Source of the DNA: Microbulbifer sp. THAF38
GTDB lineage: Bacteria; Pseudomonadota; Gammaproteobacteria; Pseudomonadales; Cellvibrionaceae
Assembly: GCF_009363535.1 (NCBI RefSeq)
Contig: NZ_CP045369.1
Span: 3,917,001-3,981,000 of the forward strand
Direction: 5' to 3'
DNA length: 64,000 bases
Part shown: piece by piece, positions 1-9,034 of the stretch
Layout: each line of letters starts with the position of its first letter
Position numbering within the stretch: position 1 is the stretch's first letter
The notes under the pieces: generated by a model
Database searches by the model: none
What the model was told of the DNA's origin: nothing
The model's input: the letters and a program-made list of their open reading frames with translations, nothing else
Translations under genes and position numbers: made by a program

Positions 1-1
1 A

Positions 2-673
2 AATGAGCTAGCACTAGCCAACTATGATTCGGCAAGAAAAATTCTAAAAAAAATGATCAATATGTATCCAGAAAGGTGGAAGGCTCACAATATATTAGGG
101 GTTATAGAGCTAGAAACTGGAAACCTAGATAGTGCAGAGAATGTTCTTACCTCTATCCCAGAAGCATTACGTGACCCAATCACAAAATCAAATTTAGGGA
201 CAGTATATTTTCTTCAGGGAAAATATGAACTTGCCTTGCAAGTATATCTAGAAATTTTAAACTCAACTCCAAATAATCTTCGAATGATAACCCAAACAGC
301 AGAGACATACTTAATGCTATCTAACGTTGAAAGTGCTCAGACACACTTTCAAAAAGTTATTAATCTAACTGAAAATTCTACGTTTCTAAAAGATAGACAA
401 TTTAGAGCTGAAGCTCTCGCATATTTAAGCATGACGCCTGCTTCAATCGCCCTCATCAAAGATTTATTAAGAGAAGCCCCAGAAAGTACATACGTTAAAC
501 ATACGGCTGCGCAGGTTTACGCCCTCGCTGAAGAGTGGCAGTCAGCAAACTACCACCTTGAAGATCTAATCAGTAAGGGAATGACTAAAGAGTGGTTTAC
601 CCTGCCAGCATTCCAACAACTTTGCCTTCAACCGCAAACTTCACAGGTTGTGCGGGAGTCTATTTGTCACTAA
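2..673 (+). CDS. TPR-repeat protein, C-terminal part (5' end outside window)
   Basis: The reading frame is already open at base 2, so this is the C-terminal 223 residues of a longer protein; the first ATG in the window (base 53) is probably internal. The sequence is a run of about 34-residue helical pairs with TPR-type spacing (for example WKAHNILGVIELETGNLDSA and SNLGTVYFLQGKYELALQVY). TPR repeats bind other proteins. No signal or catalytic domain is visible in this part. Proteins with such tails include ToxR/CadC-like regulators and kinases, but the N-terminal domain that would decide is missing. The stop overlaps the stop of the convergent next gene by 4 bases. The gene is AT-richer than the neighbours to its right. 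Confidence 0.8.
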   Translation, partial: NELALANYDSARKILKKMINMYPERWKAHNILGVIELETGNLDSAENVLTSIPEALRDPITKSNLGTVYFLQGKYELALQVYLEILNSTPNNLRMITQTAETYLMLSNVESAQTHFQKVINLTENSTFLKDRQFRAEALAYLSMTPASIALIKDLLREAPESTYVKHTAAQVYALAEEWQSANYHLEDLISKGMTKEWFTLPAFQQLCLQPQTSQVVRESICH

Positions 674-1170
674 CCACTGTTGGCTTGCCCTGGAATCGGG
701 TTGACTCCAGCTTCTGGATCACCAGAAACGAAGTGCATTCCCGTCTCGGGGTCTACGCACATCCATAGGAAATTAAAGCGATCCGGAATTTGCTCTTTAT
801 CCTTAATTTTGATGACTAACTTAGTGTAATCTCCATCCACTTCCTTTGCGCGAGCTCGGAATTGGTGACGAAAGTCCGGGCTCAGCGCAATAACGCCATC
901 AAGCCTATGGTTTTGCTTGAAACGAACAAACTCCAATTCACGTCCAGGAACTTCAGATAAATCCAAGCTAACCCTAAGAGTAAGCACACCACCTCTGTGA
1001 ATCCCAAAACGCATATTACCAAAATGCTCTTCCGGGTTATCGGCATTAAACAGAGGCCAGTATTGCGGCTCACCATCTTTTTGCTCTCTAGGCCGTAAAA
1101 CCAGATCCAGTTTCAAGCCTTCTTTAGGTACCTCGCACTCCAGTACGGGTAAATCGGCACAAGTGCTCAT
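670..1170 (-). CDS. Hypothetical protein, 166 aa
   Basis: A 166-residue soluble-looking protein with no signal peptide or membrane segment. It is rich in charged residues and Pro, with predicted beta-strand stretches (RFGIHRGGVLTLRVSLDLSE) and a C-terminal segment DPETGMHFVSGDPEAGVNPI. I do not recognise the family. It starts at ATG 1170 with an AGGGGATGAACG stretch upstream that contains a Shine-Dalgarno match. It is transcribed toward the TPR gene and its stop overlaps that gene's stop. Upstream on the same strand lies a terminator hairpin, so it likely has its own promoter between 1171 and 1273. Confidence 0.65.
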   Translation of the reverse strand: MSTCADLPVLECEVPKEGLKLDLVLRPREQKDGEPQYWPLFNADNPEEHFGNMRFGIHRGGVLTLRVSLDLSEVPGRELEFVRFKQNHRLDGVIALSPDFRHQFRARAKEVDGDYTKLVIKIKDKEQIPDRFNFLWMCVDPETGMHFVSGDPEAGVNPIPGQANSG

Positions 1171-1273
1171 CGTTCATCCCCTTGTAAGCATTTGTTATTT
1201 GGTGTCATCCTGAGACGTTTTTTCATGTGTAAAATACGTCTGTGACTGCGTCATGATAACCAGTTCCGTTTCG

Positions 1274-1304
1274 AAAAAAAGCCGGCAGTAGCAATCCTGC
1301 CGGC
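1274..1304 (-). terminator. Intrinsic terminator, minus strand, no upstream protein gene
   Basis: Perfect 8-bp stem GCCGGCAG/CTGCCGGC (1281-1304) with an 8-base loop, followed on the minus strand by seven T (1280-1274). No protein gene reads into it from the right, which supports a non-coding transcript. Confidence 0.8.
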
Positions 1305-1590
1305 CCGGAATGATGGTCCCAACCATCGACGGTTACAACAACACTATCAAGAGCAAAATTTGGCATCCGTGCCCCGGGCAAGCTCATCCAAAAGTTCCGA
1401 CTAAGACTCTGCACCCGTCGGTTCCAGCTTGTCCGCTCAGCTTGCGCTGATTCTTCCCACTTCACGCACCTCCGACAGTGCGAGAATACAAAATCCATCC
1501 GAAATGTTGCGGGGGCTGCCCATCCGTGGCTGGGAACCGCTTTCACAATCTCCCGTACCCCCTCAACTGGTAGCTACTTTACGAATCCGG
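1274..1590 (-). ncRNA. Candidate CsrB/RsmZ-like GGA-rich regulatory RNA
   Basis: No convincing gene lies between 1171 and 1704, but the minus strand carries about 14 GGA trinucleotides between 1590 and 1281, well above the roughly five expected by chance. Several sit in small hairpin loops: 1362-1373 (stem GGCA/TGCC, loop CGGA) and 1518-1530 (again A-CGGA-T in the loop). The region ends in a strong intrinsic terminator. CsrB/RsmZ-class RNAs bind CsrA/RsmA through GGA in hairpin loops. A weak GacA-like palindrome (TATTAG-N6-CTAACA on the minus strand, 1659-1676) lies upstream. The 5' end is a guess from a TGTAAT -10-like box near 1593-1598. A 107-codon ORF crosses the region but looks non-coding. 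Confidence 0.5.
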
Positions 1591-1704
1591 CGATTACAGG
1601 TCTATCACGGCCAATTACAAGGAATTACACGCCAAGTATTTTATCCTTTCTCTTAGACTGTTAGAGTCATCTAATAACAAAAAGCATCACCTAATGAGGA
1701 TACG

Positions 1705-3486
1705 ATGGAAGCGAATCTCGAAGATGTAAAAATTCTCTCACCCCGCCGCAACAGCACTAAGGCCACTAATATTGCGGAGCTTGCTCGGGAGCAACTCCAG
1801 CATTTTTGTATTGATCGGGAGTCGGCGCACGGGCGTTTACTGGAGCAAACTGCGGCGCAGTTATATCAGGCCCAGGGCAACTTGAATCAGCTCTGGAGCC
1901 AGGTAAACGAAACGCTGAATCGACTGGATCGGTCCGACAAAATTGCCTACTTCAATGCCAAACGCTTTATGAGTTTCCAGCTGGCAAAACTGTTAGACAC
2001 CCTACAAAATCCACTGCGAGCCAGCTTTCAGAGCCTGCAAGGGGACGATTTCAATATCACCACCCGCGGTGGCTACCCACTGTTCGATAATATCCCTGCG
2101 ATTTTTTCCGCTACGCCAGTAATCGCACGCACCGCTACTTATATCTATGCCTGTACCGAATGGGTGGATGACGCCTTCCGCGGCCGGGAACCCAGTCACG
2201 ATATCTACTCACGCCTACTCAACCCCACTTCTATCTCCCTGGCCAACGCCATAGTGGATCTGGAGTGCGGACCGGCGGCCAATGAATATATGGCCTGGAA
2301 CTTCAACTCTGGAATGGCCGCCATTGATGCGCTGCTTTCCAATCAGCTACGCCGCGACGATATTTTGATCGTCTCGCGTAATATTTACGGTGGTGTGCAC
2401 CAGCTATTACAGGACTTTTATGCACGCCCCGATAAGCTGGCAATCCAGCTGGTTTGGTTTGATGGTACCAGCGGCGAAGATTTTGAAAAATTGCTTGCCG
2501 ACACCCTGCGCGATTATGCCGATGCCCTTCAGCAGGGTTCCAAACTTCATGTCTATATCGAGTCGCCCTGCAATCCCCACGGTATCATGCTGGATGTACC
2601 AGCCATCTGTAAGGCTGCGCACCAGGAAAATATTCTGGTCAGTTTGGATGCCACCCTGGCCACTCCTTTCCTCTATCAGCCACTGCGCCGCAAAGATCGC
2701 GAGGAAAGACCGGACTTTGTAGTGCACTCCTACACCAAGGACATTGGTGGCACAGGCGCCGCGACCGCCGGCGTAGTAATAGGGGAGAACCATCGTATGT
2801 TTATTCCCAAGGGAGACAGTGCTAAGGGGCTGAACTGGGATCAGTGCATGTTCTGGGATGTGTATTACATCAAAGGTGCCTTCCTCGATGCAGACAAGGC
2901 CTGGGAAGTGCACTGCGGTATGCGCACCTTGGAAATGCGCATGTTGACCAAGTGCATCAATACCCTTTGCCTCAGCCATTTCTTCGCCAGCCACAGTAAA
3001 ATCCGGGTGAATAGCCATGCAGTGGAAAGCCACCCGAACTCAACGCTGCGTGAAACCCTGATGCGCTATCAGCTGCCGACGCCACTGTTCAGTATCGATA
3101 TGGAAGCGGCACAAATTCCTACAGAAGCTTTCAAGAGCTTCTTCGATGCGCTGGAGCCCGCTTTTGGCCAAATGGTGAGCCTGGGACAGACCAACACCAT
3201 GATACTCTGCCCTGCACTCACCTCTCACTCCGAACTCTCTCCTCAAGCCATGGAGGCGGCAGGAATATTCTCAACCACAATCCGTATTTCCGTGGGAGAT
3301 GAAAACATGGCCCAGCTGGCGGCTCATGTGATCAGTTGTGCGCGCCTACACCTGGATCCGGTCAGCCCAGGGTTTAGTGAAGGCTTTATGTCACCACAGG
3401 AGGCGGATGCAATTTTTACGCGCTTTTATCTGGAGTCGCATCAAAAAGTCGTAGAGGCACAGCCGAAAATCATCGACTACCTATAA
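1705..3486 (+). CDS. Cys/Met-metabolism-type PLP-dependent enzyme with long N-terminal extension
   Basis: A 593-residue protein whose residues ~180-480 match the fold-type I PLP enzymes of the cystathionine gamma-synthase/beta-lyase family. Visible marks are the cofactor-binding glycine turn after NFNSGMAAIDALL, the IESPCNPHG stretch, SLDATLATP and the Schiff-base lysine, Lys345, in HSYTKDIGGTGAATAG. Family members are usually about 400 residues; here about 170 residues precede the catalytic domain, including a helical part (SDKIAYFNAKRFMSFQLAKL) I cannot assign. The family suggests C-S lyase or gamma-replacement chemistry on sulfur amino acids, but the substrate cannot be told. ATG 1705 has TGAGGA six bases upstream. 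It stands alone between the GGA-rich region and the protease gene. Confidence 0.82.
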   Translation: MEANLEDVKILSPRRNSTKATNIAELAREQLQHFCIDRESAHGRLLEQTAAQLYQAQGNLNQLWSQVNETLNRLDRSDKIAYFNAKRFMSFQLAKLLDTLQNPLRASFQSLQGDDFNITTRGGYPLFDNIPAIFSATPVIARTATYIYACTEWVDDAFRGREPSHDIYSRLLNPTSISLANAIVDLECGPAANEYMAWNFNSGMAAIDALLSNQLRRDDILIVSRNIYGGVHQLLQDFYARPDKLAIQLVWFDGTSGEDFEKLLADTLRDYADALQQGSKLHVYIESPCNPHGIMLDVPAICKAAHQENILVSLDATLATPFLYQPLRRKDREERPDFVVHSYTKDIGGTGAATAGVVIGENHRMFIPKGDSAKGLNWDQCMFWDVYYIKGAFLDADKAWEVHCGMRTLEMRMLTKCINTLCLSHFFASHSKIRVNSHAVESHPNSTLRETLMRYQLPTPLFSIDMEAAQIPTEAFKSFFDALEPAFGQMVSLGQTNTMILCPALTSHSELSPQAMEAAGIFSTTIRISVGDENMAQLAAHVISCARLHLDPVSPGFSEGFMSPQEADAIFTRFYLESHQKVVEAQPKIIDYL

Positions 3487-3597
3487 AGGGATTGAAAAGC
3501 GGGGGGCACGGCTAATATCCTCGGCCGTGTCCCGCTTGTTGCACTACTCTATATCCCGTAGTATCACCGCTTCTGTCCATAATTTAATCAAACAAAA

Positions 3598-4902
3598 ATG
3601 CCGAATTTTTCCGCCCAACTTCTGGCCTGGGTGCTCTTCTGTTTCTCAACTCTGGCTATGGCACAGGGATATGAGCAGCTTTACAGCGATTACCGTGGCA
3701 GCCTTTATCAAATCCGCCTGATCGAGAAATCTTCTAATTCCAAAGCCGGGCTCGGCTCAGGCTTCCAGATTTCAGCCGACGGCCTACTCGCCACTAATTA
3801 CCATGTCGTTGCTCAAGCAGTCAGCGACCCGGATAAATACATACTGGAATACCTTTCAACCGATGGCACCAAAGGGACCCTAAAGCTTCTGGATATTGAT
3901 GTCGTCAACGACCTGGCACTACTACGCCAGGACAAGCCGGGCAAGGAGTACCTGCAACTCGCCACTGAAACGCCGAAACAAGGCGAAACCATTGTCTCCC
4001 TCGGCAACCCCCTGGATCTTGGAATGACCTTGATACCAGGCACCTACAACGGTATAGCCGGAGGTAGTTTTTATGATCGCATTCACTTCGCCGGCTCCAT
4101 CAACCCTGGAATGAGTGGTGGCCCTGCGATTAATACCCGTGGCCAGGTAGTAGGCATCAATGTGGCGACTGCCGGAAATCAGGTGAGCTTTCTGGTACCG
4201 GTGGATAAACTGATCAGCCTGCTAAAACACTTCCATCGGCGCAATGTGGCATTGGACCTTCAAGAGGTCACCTACCAACAACTGCTCGACAATCAACAGC
4301 GTATTATTGATTCCATACTGGAGGCAGACTGGCAACGGCGTTCTCTGGGTGAGGCCAAGGTCGTCGGAGAAATAGTGCCTGCCATTAAATGCTGGGGTAA
4401 CAGTGAGGAAGACAGCGACAATCCCATCAAGCGCATCGACAAAGGTTGCACCGGACAGGATGTGATTTTTCTCTCCGATGAATTCAATACCGGCCGAGTG
4501 GAATACGAGTTTTTCTGGCTTGAAGCCGAAGGCCTTCTACCAGCGCGTTTTTATGCAGAATACGAACACCAGATGAGCACCTTTTATCCCGGCAACAGCG
4601 CTGGCGAAGAGGATGTCACCAACTTCCACTGCCGCCAGGGGTTTACCTCCCAACCACGCAATGGGAATGGCAATGGCCCTCAATCCAAGCCTGAACGGAG
4701 TAAAAAGCCTTTAATTAGCCGCACCAGCTATTGTGTCAGGCGCTACAAAAACTTCCCCGACCTTTACGATATCTTCTTCTTGAGCCTCAGCGTGGACCAA
4801 AAAAATCGCGCGCTGGTCAGCCACTTTACTCTATCCGGCTTTACCCGGGAGTCTGCCGACGCCTTTGCCGAGAAGTTCACGAGCGAAATCCAATGGCACT
4901 GA
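3598..4902 (+). CDS. Secreted/periplasmic trypsin-like serine protease (S1C, no PDZ)
   Basis: A 434-residue protein with an N-terminal signal peptide (hydrophobic WVLFCFSTLAMA, likely cleaved after AMA). The chymotrypsin-like domain covers about residues 35-210, with the full triad: His69 (NYHVV), Asp105 (DVVNDLALL) and Ser173 (NPGMSGGP). It resembles the protease domain of DegP/HtrA, but no PDZ domain follows. The C-terminal ~220 residues are unassigned and include cysteines that could pair in the periplasm. The stop overlaps the start of the FHA gene by 10 bases, so the two are co-translated and probably act together. ATG 3598 lacks a strong Shine-Dalgarno match. Confidence 0.85.
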   Translation: MPNFSAQLLAWVLFCFSTLAMAQGYEQLYSDYRGSLYQIRLIEKSSNSKAGLGSGFQISADGLLATNYHVVAQAVSDPDKYILEYLSTDGTKGTLKLLDIDVVNDLALLRQDKPGKEYLQLATETPKQGETIVSLGNPLDLGMTLIPGTYNGIAGGSFYDRIHFAGSINPGMSGGPAINTRGQVVGINVATAGNQVSFLVPVDKLISLLKHFHRRNVALDLQEVTYQQLLDNQQRIIDSILEADWQRRSLGEAKVVGEIVPAIKCWGNSEEDSDNPIKRIDKGCTGQDVIFLSDEFNTGRVEYEFFWLEAEGLLPARFYAEYEHQMSTFYPGNSAGEEDVTNFHCRQGFTSQPRNGNGNGPQSKPERSKKPLISRTSYCVRRYKNFPDLYDIFFLSLSVDQKNRALVSHFTLSGFTRESADAFAEKFTSEIQWH

Positions 4903-5927
4903 TAATTGAAGAACTCAACCGCGCTCACCGGGTACAGATGCGCTATCGCATGGATGGCGACAAATTCACCCTGGGCCGTGCTTACAGTAACGACGCTATT
5001 CTGGAAGATATTCATACAGATGGGCGCCATGCGGAAATTCGCCGGGAAGAAGATGGCAATTACATTCTGCACGACCTAAATACGGTCAATGGCAGCCAGC
5101 TGTTGGGAAACCTGAAGGACCGATCGATTAAACCAGGGGAAATTTCTTCTCATCAGATTTCCTCTGGAGACCTGATACAGTGTGGCAAGTCGCGCTTGCG
5201 GATCTTCAATTGCGACGACAGCGTTGCCGAGGCCACGCCACTGCACTCGCTGGAAAACCTGTTTGCCAGCCTGTCCCACCCTCTATACGCCATCCTCCTG
5301 GTGCTCGCTGTGGCTCTGTCCACTGCGCTGCTCAGCTATCTCGGCTACGCGCGCACTTACCAGTGGACTATTGCTGTCAATATTTTGGCGAGTGCGGTGA
5401 TCGGCCTGGTTATTTATGCGGGCGTTTGGGCTTTCGTAGGCCGGGTGGTGCGTCACGAAACACACTTTTTTGCCCACCTCTCCATCGCCGCCATTGGCGC
5501 ACTCACTTATGCCGTCTGGGAGTGGTTCGGCAGTGTGCTGAATTACAACTTTGCCATCGGCAATACCATGGAGGTCCTGGATTTCCTGGTACTCGCTATC
5601 ATCTTGCCCGCCATGCTCTGGTGCGCTTGTTACCTAGCGACCAATCTTGGGCGCGCTTGGCGATGGGCCGTGGCTTTGATACTGCCAATCGGATTTTTAG
5701 GCCTCGGCCTGGTGGAAACAATCGGCTCGATTGATGACTTCAGTGAAACACCTGAGATTTCTACCGAACTCAAATACGATAATATGTTGCTGCGTAAACC
5801 GGTGCCCATGCAGGAATTTATCGCCGGTTCCGCGGCACAATTTGATATTCCCATCAAAAATGACGAGTCAGAGAAAGGAAGCAGGGACAGCTCTTCCGCA
5901 GAAGACGATAGCGCAGAGGTAGAGTAG
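4893..5927 (+). CDS. FHA-domain membrane protein
   Basis: A 344-residue protein with a forkhead-associated domain at residues ~15-100 (FTLGRAYSNDAIL, then DGRHAEIRREEDGNYILHDL and NTVNGSQL: the GR, S/H and NG marks of phosphothreonine-peptide binding). About five hydrophobic segments follow (HPLYAILLVLAVALSTALL is the first), then an acidic cytoplasmic tail (EDDSAEVE). It probably docks a phosphorylated partner at the inner membrane. The start at ATG 4893 is chosen because the FHA domain begins there; the open frame further upstream lies inside the protease gene. It overlaps the protease by 10 bases, and its TAG overlaps the GTG of hisC by one base, giving a three-gene operon. Confidence 0.85.
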   Translation: MALIIEELNRAHRVQMRYRMDGDKFTLGRAYSNDAILEDIHTDGRHAEIRREEDGNYILHDLNTVNGSQLLGNLKDRSIKPGEISSHQISSGDLIQCGKSRLRIFNCDDSVAEATPLHSLENLFASLSHPLYAILLVLAVALSTALLSYLGYARTYQWTIAVNILASAVIGLVIYAGVWAFVGRVVRHETHFFAHLSIAAIGALTYAVWEWFGSVLNYNFAIGNTMEVLDFLVLAIILPAMLWCACYLATNLGRAWRWAVALILPIGFLGLGLVETIGSIDDFSETPEISTELKYDNMLLRKPVPMQEFIAGSAAQFDIPIKNDESEKGSRDSSSAEDDSAEVE

Positions 5928-7000
5928 TGAATACATCGTTTTGGAGTCCCGGCCTGGAGAAGCTGGAGCCGTATACCCCCGGTGAGCAGCCCAGTGGCAC
6001 AACCCTGATTAAGCTAAACACCAACGAGAACCCCTACCCTGCCTCACCTCAGGCACTGGCACTCTTGGCACAGAGAAATTTTGCCGATGCTCTGCGGCGC
6101 TATCCAGACCCAGAGTCCTGTGAGCTGCGCGCAGCTATCGCTGAGCGTTACGGCCTAAATGATAAGCAAGTCTTCGTCGGCAATGGCTCCGATGAGGTTC
6201 TAGCGCTGAGCTTTTACAGCTTTTTCCGCCGCAACGAACCCTTACTATTCCCTGATATCACCTACAGCTTCTACCCGGTGTACTGCCAGCTCTTTGGCAT
6301 AGAGTCTCGTAGCATCCCCCTTTTAGAAGATTTCAGCCTCGATGTGGAGGGTTTCTCGGGTGCCGCTGGCGGGGTTATTATCCCCAACCCCAACGCTCCT
6401 ACAGGACGCCACCTGTCGCTCGATAGGGTTGAGGCACTGCTGCAGCTGCAGCCAGAGCGGGTGGTCATTATCGATGAGGCCTACATCGACTTTGGGGGCG
6501 AGAGTGCCACCCAGCTAATCGAGCAATACCCCAACCTACTGGTAATTCACACCCTGTCGAAGTCCTATGCGCTGGCCGGCCTGCGTCTCGGCTTTGCCAT
6601 GGGCCAGGAGCACTTGATCGAAGGACTGCTGCGCGCAAAGAACTCCTTCAATTCCTACCCTATCGACGCGATTGCCCAAGAAGTGGCTACTGCAGCCATT
6701 CGCGATAGAGCCTGGCACGAGGACAATTGTGACAAGGTGATCGCCACACGCTCAAGAACAGAGGAGGCCCTGCTGGAACTGGGATTCGAAGTTGTTCCCT
6801 CCATGGCGAATTTTATTTTGGCGAAGCCACCAGCCCCCGGTGCCGAGACTCTCTACTTGGCCCTGCGTGAACGGGGTATTCTGGTGCGCTACTTCGATAA
6901 GCCCCGTATCCGCGAGTACCTACGCATTTCCATTGGCACCGATAAAGAAATGGATCAACTCATAGGGAACTGCAAAGAGATACTTGCGTCACAGAGCTAG
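5927..7000 (+). CDS. hisC: Histidinol-phosphate aminotransferase
   Basis: A 357-residue fold-type I aminotransferase that converts imidazole-acetol phosphate and glutamate to histidinol phosphate in histidine synthesis. Family marks are LNTNENPYPASPQAL near the N terminus, FVGNGSDEVLAL, PNPNAPTG, IDEAYIDFGG, the Schiff-base Lys212 in TLSKSYALAGLRLGF and the C-terminal arginine in REYLRISIG. The start is GTG 5927 with GAGGT upstream, overlapping the FHA stop. No other his genes lie near, and the protease-FHA-hisC linkage is unusual, so it may be a second copy or specialised; related HisC-like enzymes can accept other substrates. Confidence 0.9.
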   Translation: MNTSFWSPGLEKLEPYTPGEQPSGTTLIKLNTNENPYPASPQALALLAQRNFADALRRYPDPESCELRAAIAERYGLNDKQVFVGNGSDEVLALSFYSFFRRNEPLLFPDITYSFYPVYCQLFGIESRSIPLLEDFSLDVEGFSGAAGGVIIPNPNAPTGRHLSLDRVEALLQLQPERVVIIDEAYIDFGGESATQLIEQYPNLLVIHTLSKSYALAGLRLGFAMGQEHLIEGLLRAKNSFNSYPIDAIAQEVATAAIRDRAWHEDNCDKVIATRSRTEEALLELGFEVVPSMANFILAKPPAPGAETLYLALRERGILVRYFDKPRIREYLRISIGTDKEMDQLIGNCKEILASQS

Positions 7001-7076
7001 TACACTGTCTGTCTATACTCGTCGGGTCCGCGCCTCGCGCAACCCGACCACCAGACTTACCGGTAACTAGGGATTT

Positions 7077-7988
7077 ATGTCTCTCTTATTTTTTAAGCGC
7101 CCCAGACTGTTCGCCAACATCAAGTTATTCACCCGCTCATTGGTTATCGCCTCTGCCGCTCTAGGCTTCCAGGCCCAGGCCAATCCCTGGGAGGAGAGCG
7201 AGAGGCCCAGCGCTCAAGATTCAGCCAGCATAGGCACCTACACCAATGGCTGCCTGGCCGGAGGGGAAACCCTCCCACTGCGCGGAGAGGGCTACCAGCT
7301 GGTTCGCACCGGTCGCGATCGACATTTCGCGCACCCAAATACCATCGCTTTCCTGAAGGACTTTTCCCAAAGTGTCGCGCAAAGTAATCTCGGCAGAATA
7401 CAGATTGGTGATATGTCGATGGCGCGCGGCGGCCCCTTTGGCAGCGGAGGACATAGCAGTCACCAGACCGGTCTGGATGTGGATATCTGGTATTCACAGG
7501 ACAGACGCGCCGCAGAGCGTGCGCTGACAGAATGGGAACGCGATAATATCTCCGCTATCCCCTTGGCAGATACTCGCCAGCACCGTTTGATTGAGGAGAA
7601 CTGGGACGAGCGAGTACCCAAGATCCTCCGTATGGCCGCTGAAGACCAACGGGTCGAACGTATATTTGTCCACCCCACCATCAAGCGTCATTTATGTGAA
7701 GTTTCCGGCACCGACAATGAGTGGCTGCGCAAGATTCGGCCCTGGTGGGGACACAATTATCACTTTCATGTACGACTGTCCTGCCCGGCCGGCAGCAGCG
7801 ACTGTAAACCCCAGGCCCCCGTGCGCACCGCACCCTGCGGCAATGACCTTGACTGGTGGTTTAGCGAGGAGTTCTACGCAATACTGAACGGCACTAAGAC
7901 CCAACCGACAAAACCCAAACCCAAGACGATGCCGCAACAGTGTCAGCAAGTTTTACTGGCACCCCCGGCCGGCACCACGACGGAATAA
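7077..7988 (+). CDS. mepA: Penicillin-insensitive murein endopeptidase
   Basis: A 303-residue periplasmic LAS-family metallopeptidase that cuts D-Ala-mDAP cross-links in peptidoglycan. A signal peptide (LVIASAALGFQAQA) is followed by the MepA core with GDMSMARGGPFGSGG, the zinc motif SSHQTGLDVDIWY and the second zinc-histidine motif WWGHNYHFHVRLSCP. Cysteines at the start and end of the domain fit the family's disulfides. It precedes ddl by four bases, so two cell-wall genes probably share a transcript. ATG 7077 lies 76 bases after hisC. Confidence 0.93.
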   Translation: MSLLFFKRPRLFANIKLFTRSLVIASAALGFQAQANPWEESERPSAQDSASIGTYTNGCLAGGETLPLRGEGYQLVRTGRDRHFAHPNTIAFLKDFSQSVAQSNLGRIQIGDMSMARGGPFGSGGHSSHQTGLDVDIWYSQDRRAAERALTEWERDNISAIPLADTRQHRLIEENWDERVPKILRMAAEDQRVERIFVHPTIKRHLCEVSGTDNEWLRKIRPWWGHNYHFHVRLSCPAGSSDCKPQAPVRTAPCGNDLDWWFSEEFYAILNGTKTQPTKPKPKTMPQQCQQVLLAPPAGTTTE

Positions 7989-7992
7989 CTCT

Positions 7993-8997
7993 ATGATCAA
8001 CACCTTGCTTATCTGCGGCGGTGGCAGCAGCGAGCACGAAGTGTCCCTGCGCACCGCAGACTTTATTGAAGGGCAACTGGCAGAATCCGAAGATATCGCC
8101 CTAATGCGAGTAGAAATGGACTCGAGCGGTTGCCTTACCGATAAAGAGGGCCGCGTCTACCATATCTTCTACGATGGCAAAATTCGCGATGAAGAAGGCA
8201 ATGCCTGGAATGTAGATTACGTTATCCCCGCGATCCACGGATACCCTGGGGAAACGGGCGATCTACAGTCCCAATTAGATATGTACGGTATTCCCTATTT
8301 TGGGTCAGCACCCGAGGCGAGCAAAATTTGTTTTAATAAAATTAAAACAAAAATGTGGCTGAGTGCACTGGGAATCGATAATACCCCCTATTTATTCTTA
8401 CACAGCCTTGAAGCTGAGGAACTGGGCAAAGCCCACGCAGCACTGGAAGAATGGGAGGCGGTTTTTGTTAAAGCGTCAAACCAGGGCTCCTCGGTGGGCT
8501 GCTTCAAGGTCAGTCGCAAGGAAGATCTAGAAGATGCAGTAGCAGAAGCATTTACCCTCTCATCCTACGTGCTGATCGAAAAAGCGCTAAATGCTCGCGA
8601 ACTGGAGGTCGCGGTGTACACCTTTGGCGAAGAGCTGATAGCCACCCACCCCGGAGAGGTCCGCGCACCGGCAGATACTTTTTATACCTACAAAGAAAAG
8701 TATGCCTCCGGAAGTCGTGCTGAGACTTTTATTAAAGCTAAGGGCCTCAATGAAGAACAACTCGCGTGGATTCAGGAAGTCTCATTGCGTACTTTTAAGG
8801 CGCTCAAACTCAAAGATCTATCCCGCATTGACTTTTTCCTGACGGAGGAGGGGGAACTCTATCTGAATGAAGTGAACACCTTTCCCGGCATGACCCCCAA
8901 CTCTATGTTCCCCAAAATGATGCAAAACCACGGTCATGATTTCACTGAGTATCTAACTGGCCAGATTCGCTCATCCGTAGCTCAATCAGAAAATTGA
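7993..8997 (+). CDS. ddl: D-alanine--D-alanine ligase (ATP-grasp)
   Basis: A 334-residue ATP-grasp enzyme that joins two D-alanines for peptidoglycan precursors in the cytoplasm. Marks are GGGSSEHEVSLRTA at the N terminus, IHGYPGETGDLQSQLD, the ATP-binding VKASNQGSSVGCFKV and the C-terminal metal/substrate segment YLNEVNTFPGMTPNSMFP. The length is normal for Ddl. It is not in the mur/fts cluster but sits directly after mepA, so it could be a second Ddl copy. A strong terminator follows. Confidence 0.92.
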   Translation: MINTLLICGGGSSEHEVSLRTADFIEGQLAESEDIALMRVEMDSSGCLTDKEGRVYHIFYDGKIRDEEGNAWNVDYVIPAIHGYPGETGDLQSQLDMYGIPYFGSAPEASKICFNKIKTKMWLSALGIDNTPYLFLHSLEAEELGKAHAALEEWEAVFVKASNQGSSVGCFKVSRKEDLEDAVAEAFTLSSYVLIEKALNARELEVAVYTFGEELIATHPGEVRAPADTFYTYKEKYASGSRAETFIKAKGLNEEQLAWIQEVSLRTFKALKLKDLSRIDFFLTEEGELYLNEVNTFPGMTPNSMFPKMMQNHGHDFTEYLTGQIRSSVAQSEN

Positions 8998-9034
8998 GGT
9001 CTATTTTAGCTTTTGCCTAAAAAAGTGAAACATT

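Noticed and set aside
1223..1546. 107-codon minus-strand frame
   Set aside because: Low-complexity translation rich in Trp and Arg, no ribosome site; it also runs through the terminator hairpin, so a non-coding RNA is the better reading.
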